Positions 37,901 through 47,092 of a stretch of 64,000 bases of DNA are shown piece after piece. The position numbers and the translations under genes are program-made. How positions within the stretch are numbered: position 1 is the stretch's first letter; the number at the start of each line of letters is the position of its first letter. The notes beneath the pieces were generated by a model, which saw nothing but the letters and a program-made list of their open reading frames with translations, ran no database searches and was not told where the DNA came from. The DNA comes from Pseudopedobacter saltans DSM 12145 (GTDB lineage Bacteria > Bacteroidota > Bacteroidia > Sphingobacteriales > Sphingobacteriaceae). The stretch lies in assembly GCF_000190735.1 (NCBI RefSeq), contig NC_015177.1, positions 2,728,001 through 2,792,000 of the forward strand. Direction: 5' to 3'.

Positions 37901-39910
37901 TCAGTACTTTACACTAACCCCCATACCATAGTACATTTTATGGGGTTGAAAATACTCCCCACTAATATCCCATAAATTTTTAGCTAAAAAATAGCCCTGG
38001 AATTTCGTGGTAAAGTTATATCCTAAAAAAGCATGCTGTAATTGTATCTGGTTTTCTTTTTTTACAGATAGAATTGGAATTTGTGCTGATAAATAATCCT
38101 TTATATCCGCATTTAGCAAGTAACTAAAATCAAGTCCAAACGATATGTTATTATACTGCATTCTATTGTTCCAGCCACCAGCTTTAGTAGTTCCACTTTC
38201 GACTACTTGATTTCCAAGAACTAAAACATCAGCTTCTTGTTTCAACAAGTTAAATACAATATTTGAACGCCATAGGAAATCATTTATTTTCAACTGACCT
38301 GTAGATAATGAAAAAGTATATAAATTTGCTATTGCTGTTCCATAATTTATAATCGTATTCTCTCCATGAGAAAACATGTCAGACAAAACAGTCTTTCTGG
38401 ATTTATTCCAATTGAAATTAAGACCCCAATTTTCATAACCCAACAATGCTCCTACCTGATAGCTCTCCAACGGTTTTATATTTAAGTCAGGATTTATAAA
38501 AATGGGCTGCTGTACACCATTATTTACAGAATAAAACTGCACTGGCGCATTATATCTCGCATCTGCCTCGCTTAATTTTCTTATTTTTCCATACGATGTA
38601 TTAATCTGTAGCTTTACTTTATCTGTAGGTTTTAAAAAATTAAAATCTATTCCTACAAAAGGGAATGCTTTCTTTACATCTGCTCCATGATAATTATTGA
38701 AATCCAGTACCAGTCCAGAATGTAGACTAACTAGTCTGGTATAATTAATTTCTAGTTGTGGAGTTAAAAAATAATTGTTTATTTTAAATTCTGAAGTTTC
38801 TAATGCTAAAAGTCCTGAAGCTGATTTTTGTTCCAGTTGTTGTTTATTATTTATTCTGCCATATTCAAAATCTATAGCTGGTCGCAATTCTAAATCACCA
38901 ATTTTCCTAGAATAGGATAACTGATCTCTCAAATAAAATACAGAAAAATGGTTTTCAAAAAAATGATTGATTCCTGCTCCAAAGTTTGCTGTTTCTGATA
39001 CACTTTCAGCATTGGTACTTAGCCAATTTTTCCCTAACTGTAATGTATTTGTTAAACCTATAGAAGAAGTATAATTCAGGTCTGCACCAGTTTGAAAAAG
39101 TCTCGTTTTTTTACTACTCCTTAAGGTATAACCTATATTTGAAATTTCATCATATACAACTTTATCAGGACTATATCCAGTATATAATCTTATACCAAAA
39201 TTCCTATCTAGCTTCTCATCCCAAGAAACATTAAACCTTAATCTATCTGCTGGTGTTATGAAGAACGCAGCCCTTGTCGTCTTTGCATCAGGATTTTTAT
39301 CTTTCTGATAATTTGCTGCAATACTTAAACCTCCCCTTGAGGTTTGCTTTGATGCTGATAAATAATATTGCTGATAAAACGCAATATCATTTTCATCATT
39401 TTCAAAACGATTTCGATATTGATTAGTTACCGGGTTATAAATACTTGTAAAATAGTTATACTTTTCTTTTTTATATCGCTGTATAGCCATTTGCACCTCG
39501 CCACGTACTTCCCACCCGTCTCCGTTTGGATGAGTTCTTTTAGTGGTTATTAACATAACCGGTCTTTTATCAGTATTTCCATTTAAGGCCAAAGCAGATG
39601 CGTTCTGAATAAGGCTTACTTCTTCTATATCAAAAATGCTGAAACCGCTAATATTTTGTCTTATAGAACCATCTATAATATAAACAGGGGGTTCATTTTC
39701 GTTTAACAGGTAACCAAAAAAATAATTATTTAAAACGGAAGTCAAATTGTGAGAAGGTATTTTCTCTAAGTCGCTTGCTTTAACAGTTCTTACAATAGTG
39801 AAATTCTTATTAAGCGACAATCGCCCTAAATCTATTCGTATAGAATCTTGAGCATATACTCCGTATGAAGAAAAAACCAAAAACGTGAAGAAAAATATAT
39901 ATTTTACCAT
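37901..39910 (-). CDS. Orphan SusC/RagA-like TonB-dependent receptor
   Basis: A 669-residue exported protein (signal peptide ending GVYAQ). After a short N-terminal stretch comes a plug-like domain recognisable by VYIIDGSIRQNISGFSIFDIEEVSLIQNASALAL, quoted here only as the region around residues 75-110, which parallels the SusC plug (VDG, DIES, LKDASA). About 20 predicted beta-strands follow, ending in a terminal aromatic. The carboxypeptidase-regulatory N-domain is absent, no TonB box is obvious, and no SusD gene is adjacent. It is much shorter than the SusC at 48929 (1139). The substrate is unknown. Confidence 0.7.
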   Translation of the reverse strand: MVKYIFFFTFLVFSSYGVYAQDSIRIDLGRLSLNKNFTIVRTVKASDLEKIPSHNLTSVLNNYFFGYLLNENEPPVYIIDGSIRQNISGFSIFDIEEVSLIQNASALALNGNTDKRPVMLITTKRTHPNGDGWEVRGEVQMAIQRYKKEKYNYFTSIYNPVTNQYRNRFENDENDIAFYQQYYLSASKQTSRGGLSIAANYQKDKNPDAKTTRAAFFITPADRLRFNVSWDEKLDRNFGIRLYTGYSPDKVVYDEISNIGYTLRSSKKTRLFQTGADLNYTSSIGLTNTLQLGKNWLSTNAESVSETANFGAGINHFFENHFSVFYLRDQLSYSRKIGDLELRPAIDFEYGRINNKQQLEQKSASGLLALETSEFKINNYFLTPQLEINYTRLVSLHSGLVLDFNNYHGADVKKAFPFVGIDFNFLKPTDKVKLQINTSYGKIRKLSEADARYNAPVQFYSVNNGVQQPIFINPDLNIKPLESYQVGALLGYENWGLNFNWNKSRKTVLSDMFSHGENTIINYGTAIANLYTFSLSTGQLKINDFLWRSNIVFNLLKQEADVLVLGNQVVESGTTKAGGWNNRMQYNNISFGLDFSYLLNADIKDYLSAQIPILSVKKENQIQLQHAFLGYNFTTKFQGYFLAKNLWDISGEYFQPHKMYYGMGVSVKY

Positions 39911-40027
39911 AATTTTTATCGTAAATATATATTGTATGATTATATTACTAAAAATAAAAGTAAAATAAACATTTGTTTTCTCTACTAAAGCGTACTATCT
40001 ACAGATATACTTTAGTTTACTTTAACA

Positions 40028-41329
40028 CTAATAAAATTCCGTAAGTTCCGATAACCAAACTTTGATATAATCGCCTTTTGGATCTGAATCTTTTATCTGT
40101 TTGTCTAAGTTGAATGCCGGATTTACTTCTTTCTGTGGTGTTCCTATGCCTGCAAAAAGTGCCCAATTTCCCCAATTACTTGCAGTCGCATAATCTATCA
40201 GCATTTCTTCGAAATAGGCAGCTCCATAAAACCACGGCAATTCCAATTCGCTAATAAGATATGCTGCAACTGTTTGGCGGCCTTTGTAAGCCATGGTTCC
40301 CCTATGCTTTAATTCCAGCATATTTGCATCAACCAGATCAATCCCTGTTTCGCCATTTTTCCATTTCTCGAATAAAACCTGTTGCTCCGCGTTTAATGAC
40401 ATTGGCTGGGCTATATCTACAAAATAGGCAGTGCTATGCTTTTTGAACATAAAACGGAAAAAGTCTCTAAATAACAATTCATTAAATAATAAATTGATAT
40501 TATCTGTACCTCCTTTTTCATGTTCATATCGCTTTAATTCCCAATATACTTTTCTAGGGGAAATACATCCCAAAGATAACCATGGTGAAAGTTGTGAATT
40601 GTTGTTAAATCCTGTCAACAGGTTTCTTTTGGCTTTATATTCTTTTAACAGATCTTTTTCCCATAAATATTCATTTAGTCGGTTCAATCCGGAAGATTCG
40701 CCCCCTTTTATTGACGCATCTAATTGTTCAGATCGTTCAAAGCCAAGATCTTCCAGAGCAGGGACTTCTGAACTGGCTAAACTATCGGGTACCGAGATTT
40801 GACCAGGTGTTTCGAACGGATCTCTTATTTCTCCTTCCCGTTCAACCTTCTTTCTAAACTTTGCAAATAAATCGGGGATATCTTTTATGGGAAATGGCAG
40901 ATCTTCTTTATGATATAATGTATGGCCTATAAAATGCTTTAGATTAACCTGAGATTTCCAAAGTGCATCTTCTACCGCCGATGAGATATCTGTCTCTTCG
41001 GAAGCCACTTCTCTGTGATGATAAACTTCATCCACATGATATTCTTTAATCAGTTGAGGCAAAACTTCTTCTGGTTTTCCTTTCACCACTAACAAATCGC
41101 CACCTAGAGCTTTTAATGACTTTTTCAAATCAGTGACACTGTCTATGATGAACTGCGCTCTTAGTTTACCTGTTTTTTTTGTTCCGTAAGAAGTATCTGT
41201 ATAATATCTTGGGTCGAAAATATAAACCGGAACTATTTCGGTGCTTTTAAGCGTCGCCTCTATCAATATTTCATTATCGTGAATGCGCAAATCATTCCTA
41301 AACCAAACTAATATTGTTCTACTCGCCAT
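40028..41329 (-). CDS. DASH-type cryptochrome/photolyase
   Basis: A flavoprotein of the photolyase/cryptochrome superfamily. The N-terminal alpha/beta domain (LVWFRNDLRIHDN, then KTGKLRAQFIIDSVTDLK) and the FAD-binding helical domain match the DASH subfamily. The C-terminal motif RGTMAYKGRQTVAAYL followed by IDYATASNWGNWALFAGIG (about 345-400) is characteristic. DASH proteins repair cyclobutane dimers mainly in single-stranded DNA and bind FAD and often MTHF. It is divergent from the PTPS gene, whose pterin product class is related to such antenna cofactors, but a functional link is only speculation. Confidence 0.88.
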   Translation of the reverse strand: MASRTILVWFRNDLRIHDNEILIEATLKSTEIVPVYIFDPRYYTDTSYGTKKTGKLRAQFIIDSVTDLKKSLKALGGDLLVVKGKPEEVLPQLIKEYHVDEVYHHREVASEETDISSAVEDALWKSQVNLKHFIGHTLYHKEDLPFPIKDIPDLFAKFRKKVEREGEIRDPFETPGQISVPDSLASSEVPALEDLGFERSEQLDASIKGGESSGLNRLNEYLWEKDLLKEYKAKRNLLTGFNNNSQLSPWLSLGCISPRKVYWELKRYEHEKGGTDNINLLFNELLFRDFFRFMFKKHSTAYFVDIAQPMSLNAEQQVLFEKWKNGETGIDLVDANMLELKHRGTMAYKGRQTVAAYLISELELPWFYGAAYFEEMLIDYATASNWGNWALFAGIGTPQKEVNPAFNLDKQIKDSDPKGDYIKVWLSELTEFY

Positions 41330-41489
41330 ACTACTAATGAAATGGGGATTCTACTATGATTTGCAATTTGGCTATAATTTTTACTATTTAGACAAAATAA
41401 AAACAATTTTTACCTGAAACAAACATTCCTATTCATGGATGGATTCGTTGAACGATAGACGATGAACGATATTTTAGTATTTTTGTAAT

Positions 41490-41906
41490 ATGGAAAATAA
41501 AATTGCTGTTTTTAGAAGAGAACAATTCAATGCAGCCCATAGACTAAACAATCCGGAATGGTCCGAAGCTGAAAATCAAAGAGTGTTCGGAAAATGTAAT
41601 AATCCGAACTTTCATGGACACAATTATATTTTGGAGTTAAAAGTGGTAGGAGTTCCTGATCCTAAAACCGGATATGTTTTAGACATGAAAATTTTATCGG
41701 ATATTATTCAGCAGGAGGTTATCAAAAAATTTGATCATAGAAACTTAAACCTGGATACCGAAGAATTTAAAACTTTAAACCCTACCGCCGAAAATATCGC
41801 TATTGTCATTTGGAACCTGGTAAGACCAAGAATAGACGAGAAGCTTGATCTTTTTGTCAGACTTTACGAAACGGAAAGAAATTTTGTAGAATATCCTGTA
41901 AAATAA
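41490..41906 (+). CDS. 6-pyruvoyl-tetrahydropterin synthase family protein
   Basis: A 138-residue T-fold enzyme. The zinc histidines are in FNAAHRL and FHGHNY, the catalytic Cys in GKCNNPN, the Asp-His pair in KKFDHRNLNLD and the pterin-anchoring Glu in YETERN. The CNNPNxHGHNY spacing (five residues between Cys and HGH) is that of true PTPS and not of classical QueD, which has CxxxHGH. It may make 6-pyruvoyl-tetrahydropterin or 6-carboxy-tetrahydropterin; sequence alone does not decide. The last six codons form one arm of a perfect inverted repeat. Confidence 0.88.
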   Translation: MENKIAVFRREQFNAAHRLNNPEWSEAENQRVFGKCNNPNFHGHNYILELKVVGVPDPKTGYVLDMKILSDIIQQEVIKKFDHRNLNLDTEEFKTLNPTAENIAIVIWNLVRPRIDEKLDLFVRLYETERNFVEYPVK

Positions 41907-41948
41907 GAAAGATCCAAAAACTGGATCTTTCTTATTTTACAGGATATT
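41890..41948. terminator. Perfect 27-bp inverted repeat between convergent genes
   Basis: The left arm 41890-41916 and right arm 41922-41948 are exact reverse complements over 27 bp with a 5-base loop (AAAAC). The left arm covers the final codons and stop of the PTPS gene. The right arm ends within the stop codon of the convergent hexosaminidase gene. It probably terminates transcription from both sides, though there is no long U-tract. Confidence 0.85.
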
Positions 41949-43548
41949 AGTACTGATCTAAAAAGTATCGGGCATAATTTATCTGCTTATAATCCAGAAA
42001 TTTGCTTGCCGTTTTAAGTCGCTTTATAAAATCCGAATAGTCTTTCTTTTCCTGTTGGGTCCAGCCCACTTCCGCCATTGCCAAAACGCGAGGGAAAGTC
42101 ATATGTTCTGCATGATTGCCATTTGGTATATATTCTGACCAAATGTGAGCCTGCACACCTAAAATATGTTTTTGTTCTTCTTTACTCAAGCTTTTTGGTA
42201 AAGGATTATAAGAATAAACCGTCTCTAATGGCAGATAACTACCTATCGCGACAGGCTCTCTTTTTCTCATTTCGGGGGTTTGATAATAATCCAGGTACAT
42301 ATAATGGTTTGGAGACATAATTACATTGTGTCCCATTTTCGCTGCTTCTATCCCTCCTTTTTCTCCGCGCCACGACATTACTGTTGCATTGGGCGCCAAA
42401 CCACCCTCTAATATTTCATCCCATCCAATTATAGCTCGTCCTTTTGAACTCACAAACTTCTCTACTCTTTTAATAAAATAACTTTGTAAGCCATGTTCAT
42501 CTTTAAGCCCTTCTGTTTTTATCAGGTTTTGGCAATGTGGGCAAACCTTCCAGTTATCTTTCCATGCCTCATCTCCACCTATATGAATATATTTCGACGG
42601 AAAAACATCCATTACCTCAGTCAGCACATCTTCAACAAACCTAAAAGTATTTTCTTTTGGACACAGAATATCTTTTTGGATACCCCAGGCAGTAAGCACC
42701 TGATATTTCCGATCGGGAAAACAGCTGAATTCCGGGTAAGCAGCCAGTACAGAAAGCGTATGTCCCGGCATATCGATTTCGGGAATAATCGTAATAAAGC
42801 GCTGCTGAGCATACTTCACTAAATCCCTGAGTTCTTCCTGCGTATAGTAACCTCCATGCCTTTTTCCATCGTATTTCCGCGGTTTGTCACTCACATGGCC
42901 TACAACGGTACTGTCTCTCCACGCAGAGATTTCCTGAAGTTTCGGATATTTCTTGATTTCCATACGCCAGCCTCCATCTTCTGTCAGGTGCATATGGAAC
43001 TTATTAATTTTATAGGCAGCCAGTACATCAATATATTTTTTAATAAACGATACCGGAAAATAATAACGTCCTACGTCTAACATTACTCCCCGATGCGCAA
43101 ACCGAGGCTCGTCCTTTATTGATATTGCTGGTATTTCTATTTTATCCTTTTGCCCGATTGGTATTAATTGGCGAAGGGTTTGCACTGCCAAAAAAGCACC
43201 CGCAGCACTTTTTGATTTGATAGAAACCAATTGGGGATTTATCTTTAACACATAACCTTCCTGATTCGGAATTTGAGGATCAAGCTCAAATCTTATAGCT
43301 CGATTGCTACTATTAGACAATTTAACCCCATAATCATCCCTAAGTATTTCCGAAAGATAAGCTCCAACGTTTTTTAAGTCTGTATCTTTCGATATGAGAT
43401 TTATCGAAACCTGATTATTAAGTAAAAATGTGCCCTGCTGCTTTGTTACTTCCAGTGGCCGGGGTATTAAAGGTAAATCGCTATTCTTATATTGTGCTTT
43501 GAGATATAAAGGAAATATGATTAACAAGAAAACACGTACACGTTTCAT
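41947..43548 (-). CDS. GH20 beta-N-acetylhexosaminidase
   Basis: Exo-hydrolase removing terminal beta-GlcNAc/GalNAc. A signal peptide (MKRVRVFLLIIFPLYLKA) precedes the GH20b domain (about 30-145) and the TIM barrel, which has HMHLTEDGGW and the catalytic pair Asp-Glu in HIGGDEAW (residues 326-327 with this start). I start at 43548; an ATG three codons upstream (43557) is also in frame. It is the last gene of the polysaccharide utilisation locus and follows the GH109-type gene by about 30 bp. It is probably periplasmic. Confidence 0.93.
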   Translation of the reverse strand: MKRVRVFLLIIFPLYLKAQYKNSDLPLIPRPLEVTKQQGTFLLNNQVSINLISKDTDLKNVGAYLSEILRDDYGVKLSNSSNRAIRFELDPQIPNQEGYVLKINPQLVSIKSKSAAGAFLAVQTLRQLIPIGQKDKIEIPAISIKDEPRFAHRGVMLDVGRYYFPVSFIKKYIDVLAAYKINKFHMHLTEDGGWRMEIKKYPKLQEISAWRDSTVVGHVSDKPRKYDGKRHGGYYTQEELRDLVKYAQQRFITIIPEIDMPGHTLSVLAAYPEFSCFPDRKYQVLTAWGIQKDILCPKENTFRFVEDVLTEVMDVFPSKYIHIGGDEAWKDNWKVCPHCQNLIKTEGLKDEHGLQSYFIKRVEKFVSSKGRAIIGWDEILEGGLAPNATVMSWRGEKGGIEAAKMGHNVIMSPNHYMYLDYYQTPEMRKREPVAIGSYLPLETVYSYNPLPKSLSKEEQKHILGVQAHIWSEYIPNGNHAEHMTFPRVLAMAEVGWTQQEKKDYSDFIKRLKTASKFLDYKQINYARYFLDQY

Positions 43549-43580
43549 ATATAGCATTTAATATGGTTTATAAATGGTTA

Positions 43581-44927
43581 TTAAAAACCTGAGTCATCCA
43601 AAGCAAATGTATTCTTTCTATTCTTCCATTTGCCTTTTGTAAAATCAGGTATATCCTGCGATGAATTTCCTTCTTGTAATGATTTTACAGAAAGTGGAAA
43701 TATTACGCTCATTGTTACAGAATCATACACATCAATTGGTGTTTGTCTTTTTTGTTTAACAGCCTGTACAAAAGCATTAAATACGAACCAATCCATTCCT
43801 CCATGTCCCGCTCCCTGAGCGAGATCGACATATTTTTTCCAAAGTGGATGATCGTATTTTTCGAACCATTCTTTGGTAGAATCCCAGGTATGAGGTTTTG
43901 ATTTTCCCTCTATATGAATCGATTTTGCAACATCCATCCATAGCCCGTTTGTACCCTGTACCCTAAAACCAATGGAATACGGACGCGGTAAATGCGTATC
44001 GTGAGTTAAACTGATTGTTTCTCCGTTTGCACAGTTAATCAGTGTAGTTACAATATCTCCGTTCTTATAGTTTATTTTAGCATTCGGATGTCCTGGAGAT
44101 TTCTTATTTACATAATCGGCTAAACCACGCGCTTTCGACGAAAAAGACACCATATTCGTCAACCGGTTTCCTCTATTAATATCAATATAGTTCATAACAG
44201 GACCTAATCCATGCGTAGGATATAAATCACCATCGACATCTATATTGTATTGCGTACGCCATTGAGCTTCTCCTATGGACTTATCAGCACCAAATTCTAC
44301 ACCGTGTCCATAAAAGTTTTTACCATCGTTAAAAAGCACATCCCTTAGGTCATGTTGATAGCCTCCTTCTAGGTGAACCAATTCACCAAATTCTCCTGCT
44401 CTAACCATATTTAAAACAGCCATCACATCCCGTCTGTAACAAACGTTTTCAAGAGTCATATATGGAATGCCCGTTTTTTCAGAAGCATTAACGATATCCC
44501 AGTGATCCTGAACAGTTAAACCCGCTATAACTTCGCATCCAACATATTTACCTGCATTCATAGCATCTACAGCCTGATCTCTATGAAATTGCCATGGCGT
44601 AGAAATAATTACTGCATCAATATCTTTCCTTTCCAATAGCTTTTTATAGGCATCCAAACCGCCGGTATATTCTTTAGGTAACGCCTTACCTGCCTTTGTA
44701 AACTGTTCCCGACATAGTTTTAAGGAACTTTCCTGTGTATCGCAAATGGCTACAATTTCAACATCATCTCTTAGTAAGCCTTCTTTGATATGATTTCTCC
44801 CTCTTAAACCAACACCTATGTAGCCTAATTTCACATTGCCTTTATCTCTAGCAAATAAAATTCCGGAAGGCAGAATCGTTGTTCCAGCCACTATTGTACT
44901 GTTTCTTATAAATCTTCTTCTATCCAT
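43581..44927 (-). CDS. GH109-type NAD-dependent glycosidase (Gfo/Idh/MocA fold)
   Basis: A 448-residue protein with a twin-arginine-like leader (RRRFIRNSTIVAG), a Rossmann NAD site GYIGVGLRGRNH (about 34-45) and blocks ENVCYRRDVMAVLNMVR, GGYQHDLR, YPTHGLGP and INRGNRL. These match, as I recall it, the Elizabethkingia alpha-N-acetylgalactosaminidase that founded GH109. The family uses bound NAD+ in a redox-assisted hydrolysis. Tat export would carry folded protein with its cofactor to the periplasm. Its place beside a GH20 enzyme and SusCD supports action on N-acetylgalactosamine-containing glycans. The alternative is a plain oxidoreductase. Confidence 0.85.
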   Translation of the reverse strand: MDRRRFIRNSTIVAGTTILPSGILFARDKGNVKLGYIGVGLRGRNHIKEGLLRDDVEIVAICDTQESSLKLCREQFTKAGKALPKEYTGGLDAYKKLLERKDIDAVIISTPWQFHRDQAVDAMNAGKYVGCEVIAGLTVQDHWDIVNASEKTGIPYMTLENVCYRRDVMAVLNMVRAGEFGELVHLEGGYQHDLRDVLFNDGKNFYGHGVEFGADKSIGEAQWRTQYNIDVDGDLYPTHGLGPVMNYIDINRGNRLTNMVSFSSKARGLADYVNKKSPGHPNAKINYKNGDIVTTLINCANGETISLTHDTHLPRPYSIGFRVQGTNGLWMDVAKSIHIEGKSKPHTWDSTKEWFEKYDHPLWKKYVDLAQGAGHGGMDWFVFNAFVQAVKQKRQTPIDVYDSVTMSVIFPLSVKSLQEGNSSQDIPDFTKGKWKNRKNTFALDDSGF

Positions 44928-44985
44928 TTATTTTGAATTATGGTAAACTGATGCACTGAAGTCTATTCTAATTTACAATTTCTAT

Positions 44986-45822
44986 TTACTTAATTTCCAG
45001 ATCCACTACCAAAGGCAAATGATCTGACGCATAAGTTTCATTTACAACTTTTAAACTTTTTACCTTAAATTTCTCTGCAGGCTTATACATAATATAGTCT
45101 ATTGTCCTATCCGGCTTATTCATTGGAAAAGTATACGGGCAGTCTGTACAAGTTGGATTAAGCGCCTTTTTAAGGATATTGATAGTTTGCGAAGTAGGCA
45201 GGGCATTCCAGTCACCGGCCAATACTAACGGATAATTCAACGATTTTATAATATCAACCAGGGTGTTTGCCTGCAAAACTCTGTTATCTTCTGCACTTGT
45301 ATGGTCCAGGTGTGTCGAACCGAAATAAAATTTATGTCCTTCCTTCTCTACTAAAATCAGCGCCAAAGAACGCGGTTCGAAGCCCGTTCCTGTAACAGGA
45401 AGTTCATATCGCTTGCTTTCTGCTATAGGAAATTTAGATAAAACAGCATCTCCATACTCTCCGCCCTGATAGTCCATTGCCTTTGTAAAATAATAATACA
45501 TACCTGTCAAACGGCCAAGTTCTTTCGCCTGATCTACGGTTGTACCAGATCTTTTAGTTTTATTATCAACTTCGCTCAATGCCACAAGATCCGGCTTCTG
45601 AATATTGATAACCTGTGCTATCGCTTCCAAATCTCTATAAGATGCATCTTTGGAAGGCGGGTTTCCTATATGGATATTATAAGACATAACCTTAAAGGTT
45701 GGACCCGACTTTTCCTCTACGGGAGGTTTATTGTCTTTTTCAGGCTCCGCTGCACTCTTTCCACATGATATTGACGACATGGAAACCAGTAACACAAAAA
45801 TTAAGATCTTTAAATTTTTCAT
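44986..45822 (-). CDS. Endonuclease/exonuclease/phosphatase-family lipoprotein
   Basis: A 278-residue lipoprotein (lipobox SSISC, Cys20) with an EEP (DNase I-like) domain. The metal and catalytic residues are all present: N49 in MSYNIH, E84 in ALSEVD, H171 in GSTHLD, D204 and N206 in LAGDWN, D242 in TIDY, D267-H268 in SDH. EEP lipoproteins cleave phosphodiesters in nucleic acids, phospholipids or phosphosugars. It shares a CxxC element (CTDC, about 225-228) with the neighbouring EEP protein. The locus context suggests a phosphate-bearing glycan or membrane substrate. Confidence 0.85.
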   Translation of the reverse strand: MKNLKILIFVLLVSMSSISCGKSAAEPEKDNKPPVEEKSGPTFKVMSYNIHIGNPPSKDASYRDLEAIAQVINIQKPDLVALSEVDNKTKRSGTTVDQAKELGRLTGMYYYFTKAMDYQGGEYGDAVLSKFPIAESKRYELPVTGTGFEPRSLALILVEKEGHKFYFGSTHLDHTSAEDNRVLQANTLVDIIKSLNYPLVLAGDWNALPTSQTINILKKALNPTCTDCPYTFPMNKPDRTIDYIMYKPAEKFKVKSLKVVNETYASDHLPLVVDLEIK

Positions 45823-45865
45823 AATATGGTTTTAAAAGGAGGGCTGATAAAATGCCCTCCATCAA

Positions 45866-47074
45866 TTAGTAAAAGAATTGTAAATCGGCTACTGCTGGTA
45901 AATGATCACTTGTTGAAGTCGCTCCCAATGTATAGTTCAATACCCTAAACTTGTCTGAAGGCTTAAACATCAGCATATCTGAATTACCAGTTGGCGATGC
46001 TTTAGGATAATTCGATGGACAGGTTACACATGGAAAACTAAATTGCGTTGAAAATTTCTGATACACGGTTCCGGTTGTTGCTTTATCATTAAAGTTACCC
46101 GCTAAAATAACAGGCACATTTGTATAGGCTGCCAATAAATCATAAAGCTCGGTAGCCTGCGGATCTCTGATTGCTACGCTGGCATTTAAATGCGTTCCCG
46201 CAAAAATCATATCATATTGGTTTTTCAACTTTACTTTTATAATAGCAACAGGTCCTTTTTCCGTTGCGGTGGATTTCAGCTGATATTTAACGCTATCAAT
46301 AATTGGAAATTTAGAATATACAACCGTTCCGTAGTCCCCATTTTGAAAAGGCTGGGCAGCTGCGAAAACATAATTTGGCATGTTAATCAACCCCGAAAGT
46401 ATTTTAGGAAGATCCCTTCCGCTACTGCGGGTTGTCTTGCTATCAATTTCTCTGATAACCAGGAAGTCAGGATTAAAACCATTAACTACTGCAGCAACGG
46501 CGTCCATATCTACAGTTCCACTTTTTATACCGTAAGACATCACCCTGATTGTCATACCGTCTTTTTGAGCTTCTACTAAAAAATAAGATGTTCTTAGTTT
46601 TTCGTTAAGAGGAACATCTCCAGAGATACTCTCTACCGAAATAGGTAGCAGATACTGTACAAATGGAGTGAGTACATCCTTGGTTTTTACTTTAATTTTA
46701 AGAGCTGCGGAGTTCAACGCCCCTTTATTTATTTGCGTCTCAAATTTATCTATGGTATAGCTTTGTGCTGGCAATACCATATAGCTGGTTCCATTATTTT
46801 GATTAAACTCAGCTACTTTATCATTATCTACTTTAAATTTAACCTTAATATCCTCTTTCGGATAGTCCGGTCCGCCATAGGCAGCTCCAAAAATAATAGT
46901 CTGTGCGGTGTCTGCAATTTGTAATATGTGCTTGGAATAAGACTCCGCTGCCTGTGGCATATATACTTTTGCATATAGCTCTGGATTTGGAATATCCGTA
47001 TCATATTTACATCCCAATACGATGAGACAAAATGCAACACACATATAATGATATAATCTCGTTTGATGTTTCAT
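45866..47074 (-). CDS. Surface lipoprotein: DUF1735-like domain plus degenerate EEP domain
   Basis: A 402-residue lipoprotein (lipobox VLGC, Cys22). Residues about 30-168 resemble the BT_3987/DUF1735 domains found in surface glycan-binding proteins next to SusD. Residues about 175-402 are an EEP domain related to the next gene. Two active-site residues are changed: the Asn of MSYN is Gly (G182), and the Asp of GDxN is Asn (N327 in LAGNFN). E209, H295, N329, D366 and D390-H391 remain. It is probably a binding protein and not an enzyme. It lies 18 bp after susD. Confidence 0.78.
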   Translation of the reverse strand: MKHQTRLYHYMCVAFCLIVLGCKYDTDIPNPELYAKVYMPQAAESYSKHILQIADTAQTIIFGAAYGGPDYPKEDIKVKFKVDNDKVAEFNQNNGTSYMVLPAQSYTIDKFETQINKGALNSAALKIKVKTKDVLTPFVQYLLPISVESISGDVPLNEKLRTSYFLVEAQKDGMTIRVMSYGIKSGTVDMDAVAAVVNGFNPDFLVIREIDSKTTRSSGRDLPKILSGLINMPNYVFAAAQPFQNGDYGTVVYSKFPIIDSVKYQLKSTATEKGPVAIIKVKLKNQYDMIFAGTHLNASVAIRDPQATELYDLLAAYTNVPVILAGNFNDKATTGTVYQKFSTQFSFPCVTCPSNYPKASPTGNSDMLMFKPSDKFRVLNYTLGATSTSDHLPAVADLQFFY

Positions 47075-47092
47075 ATTATTAGGTTTAAATGA

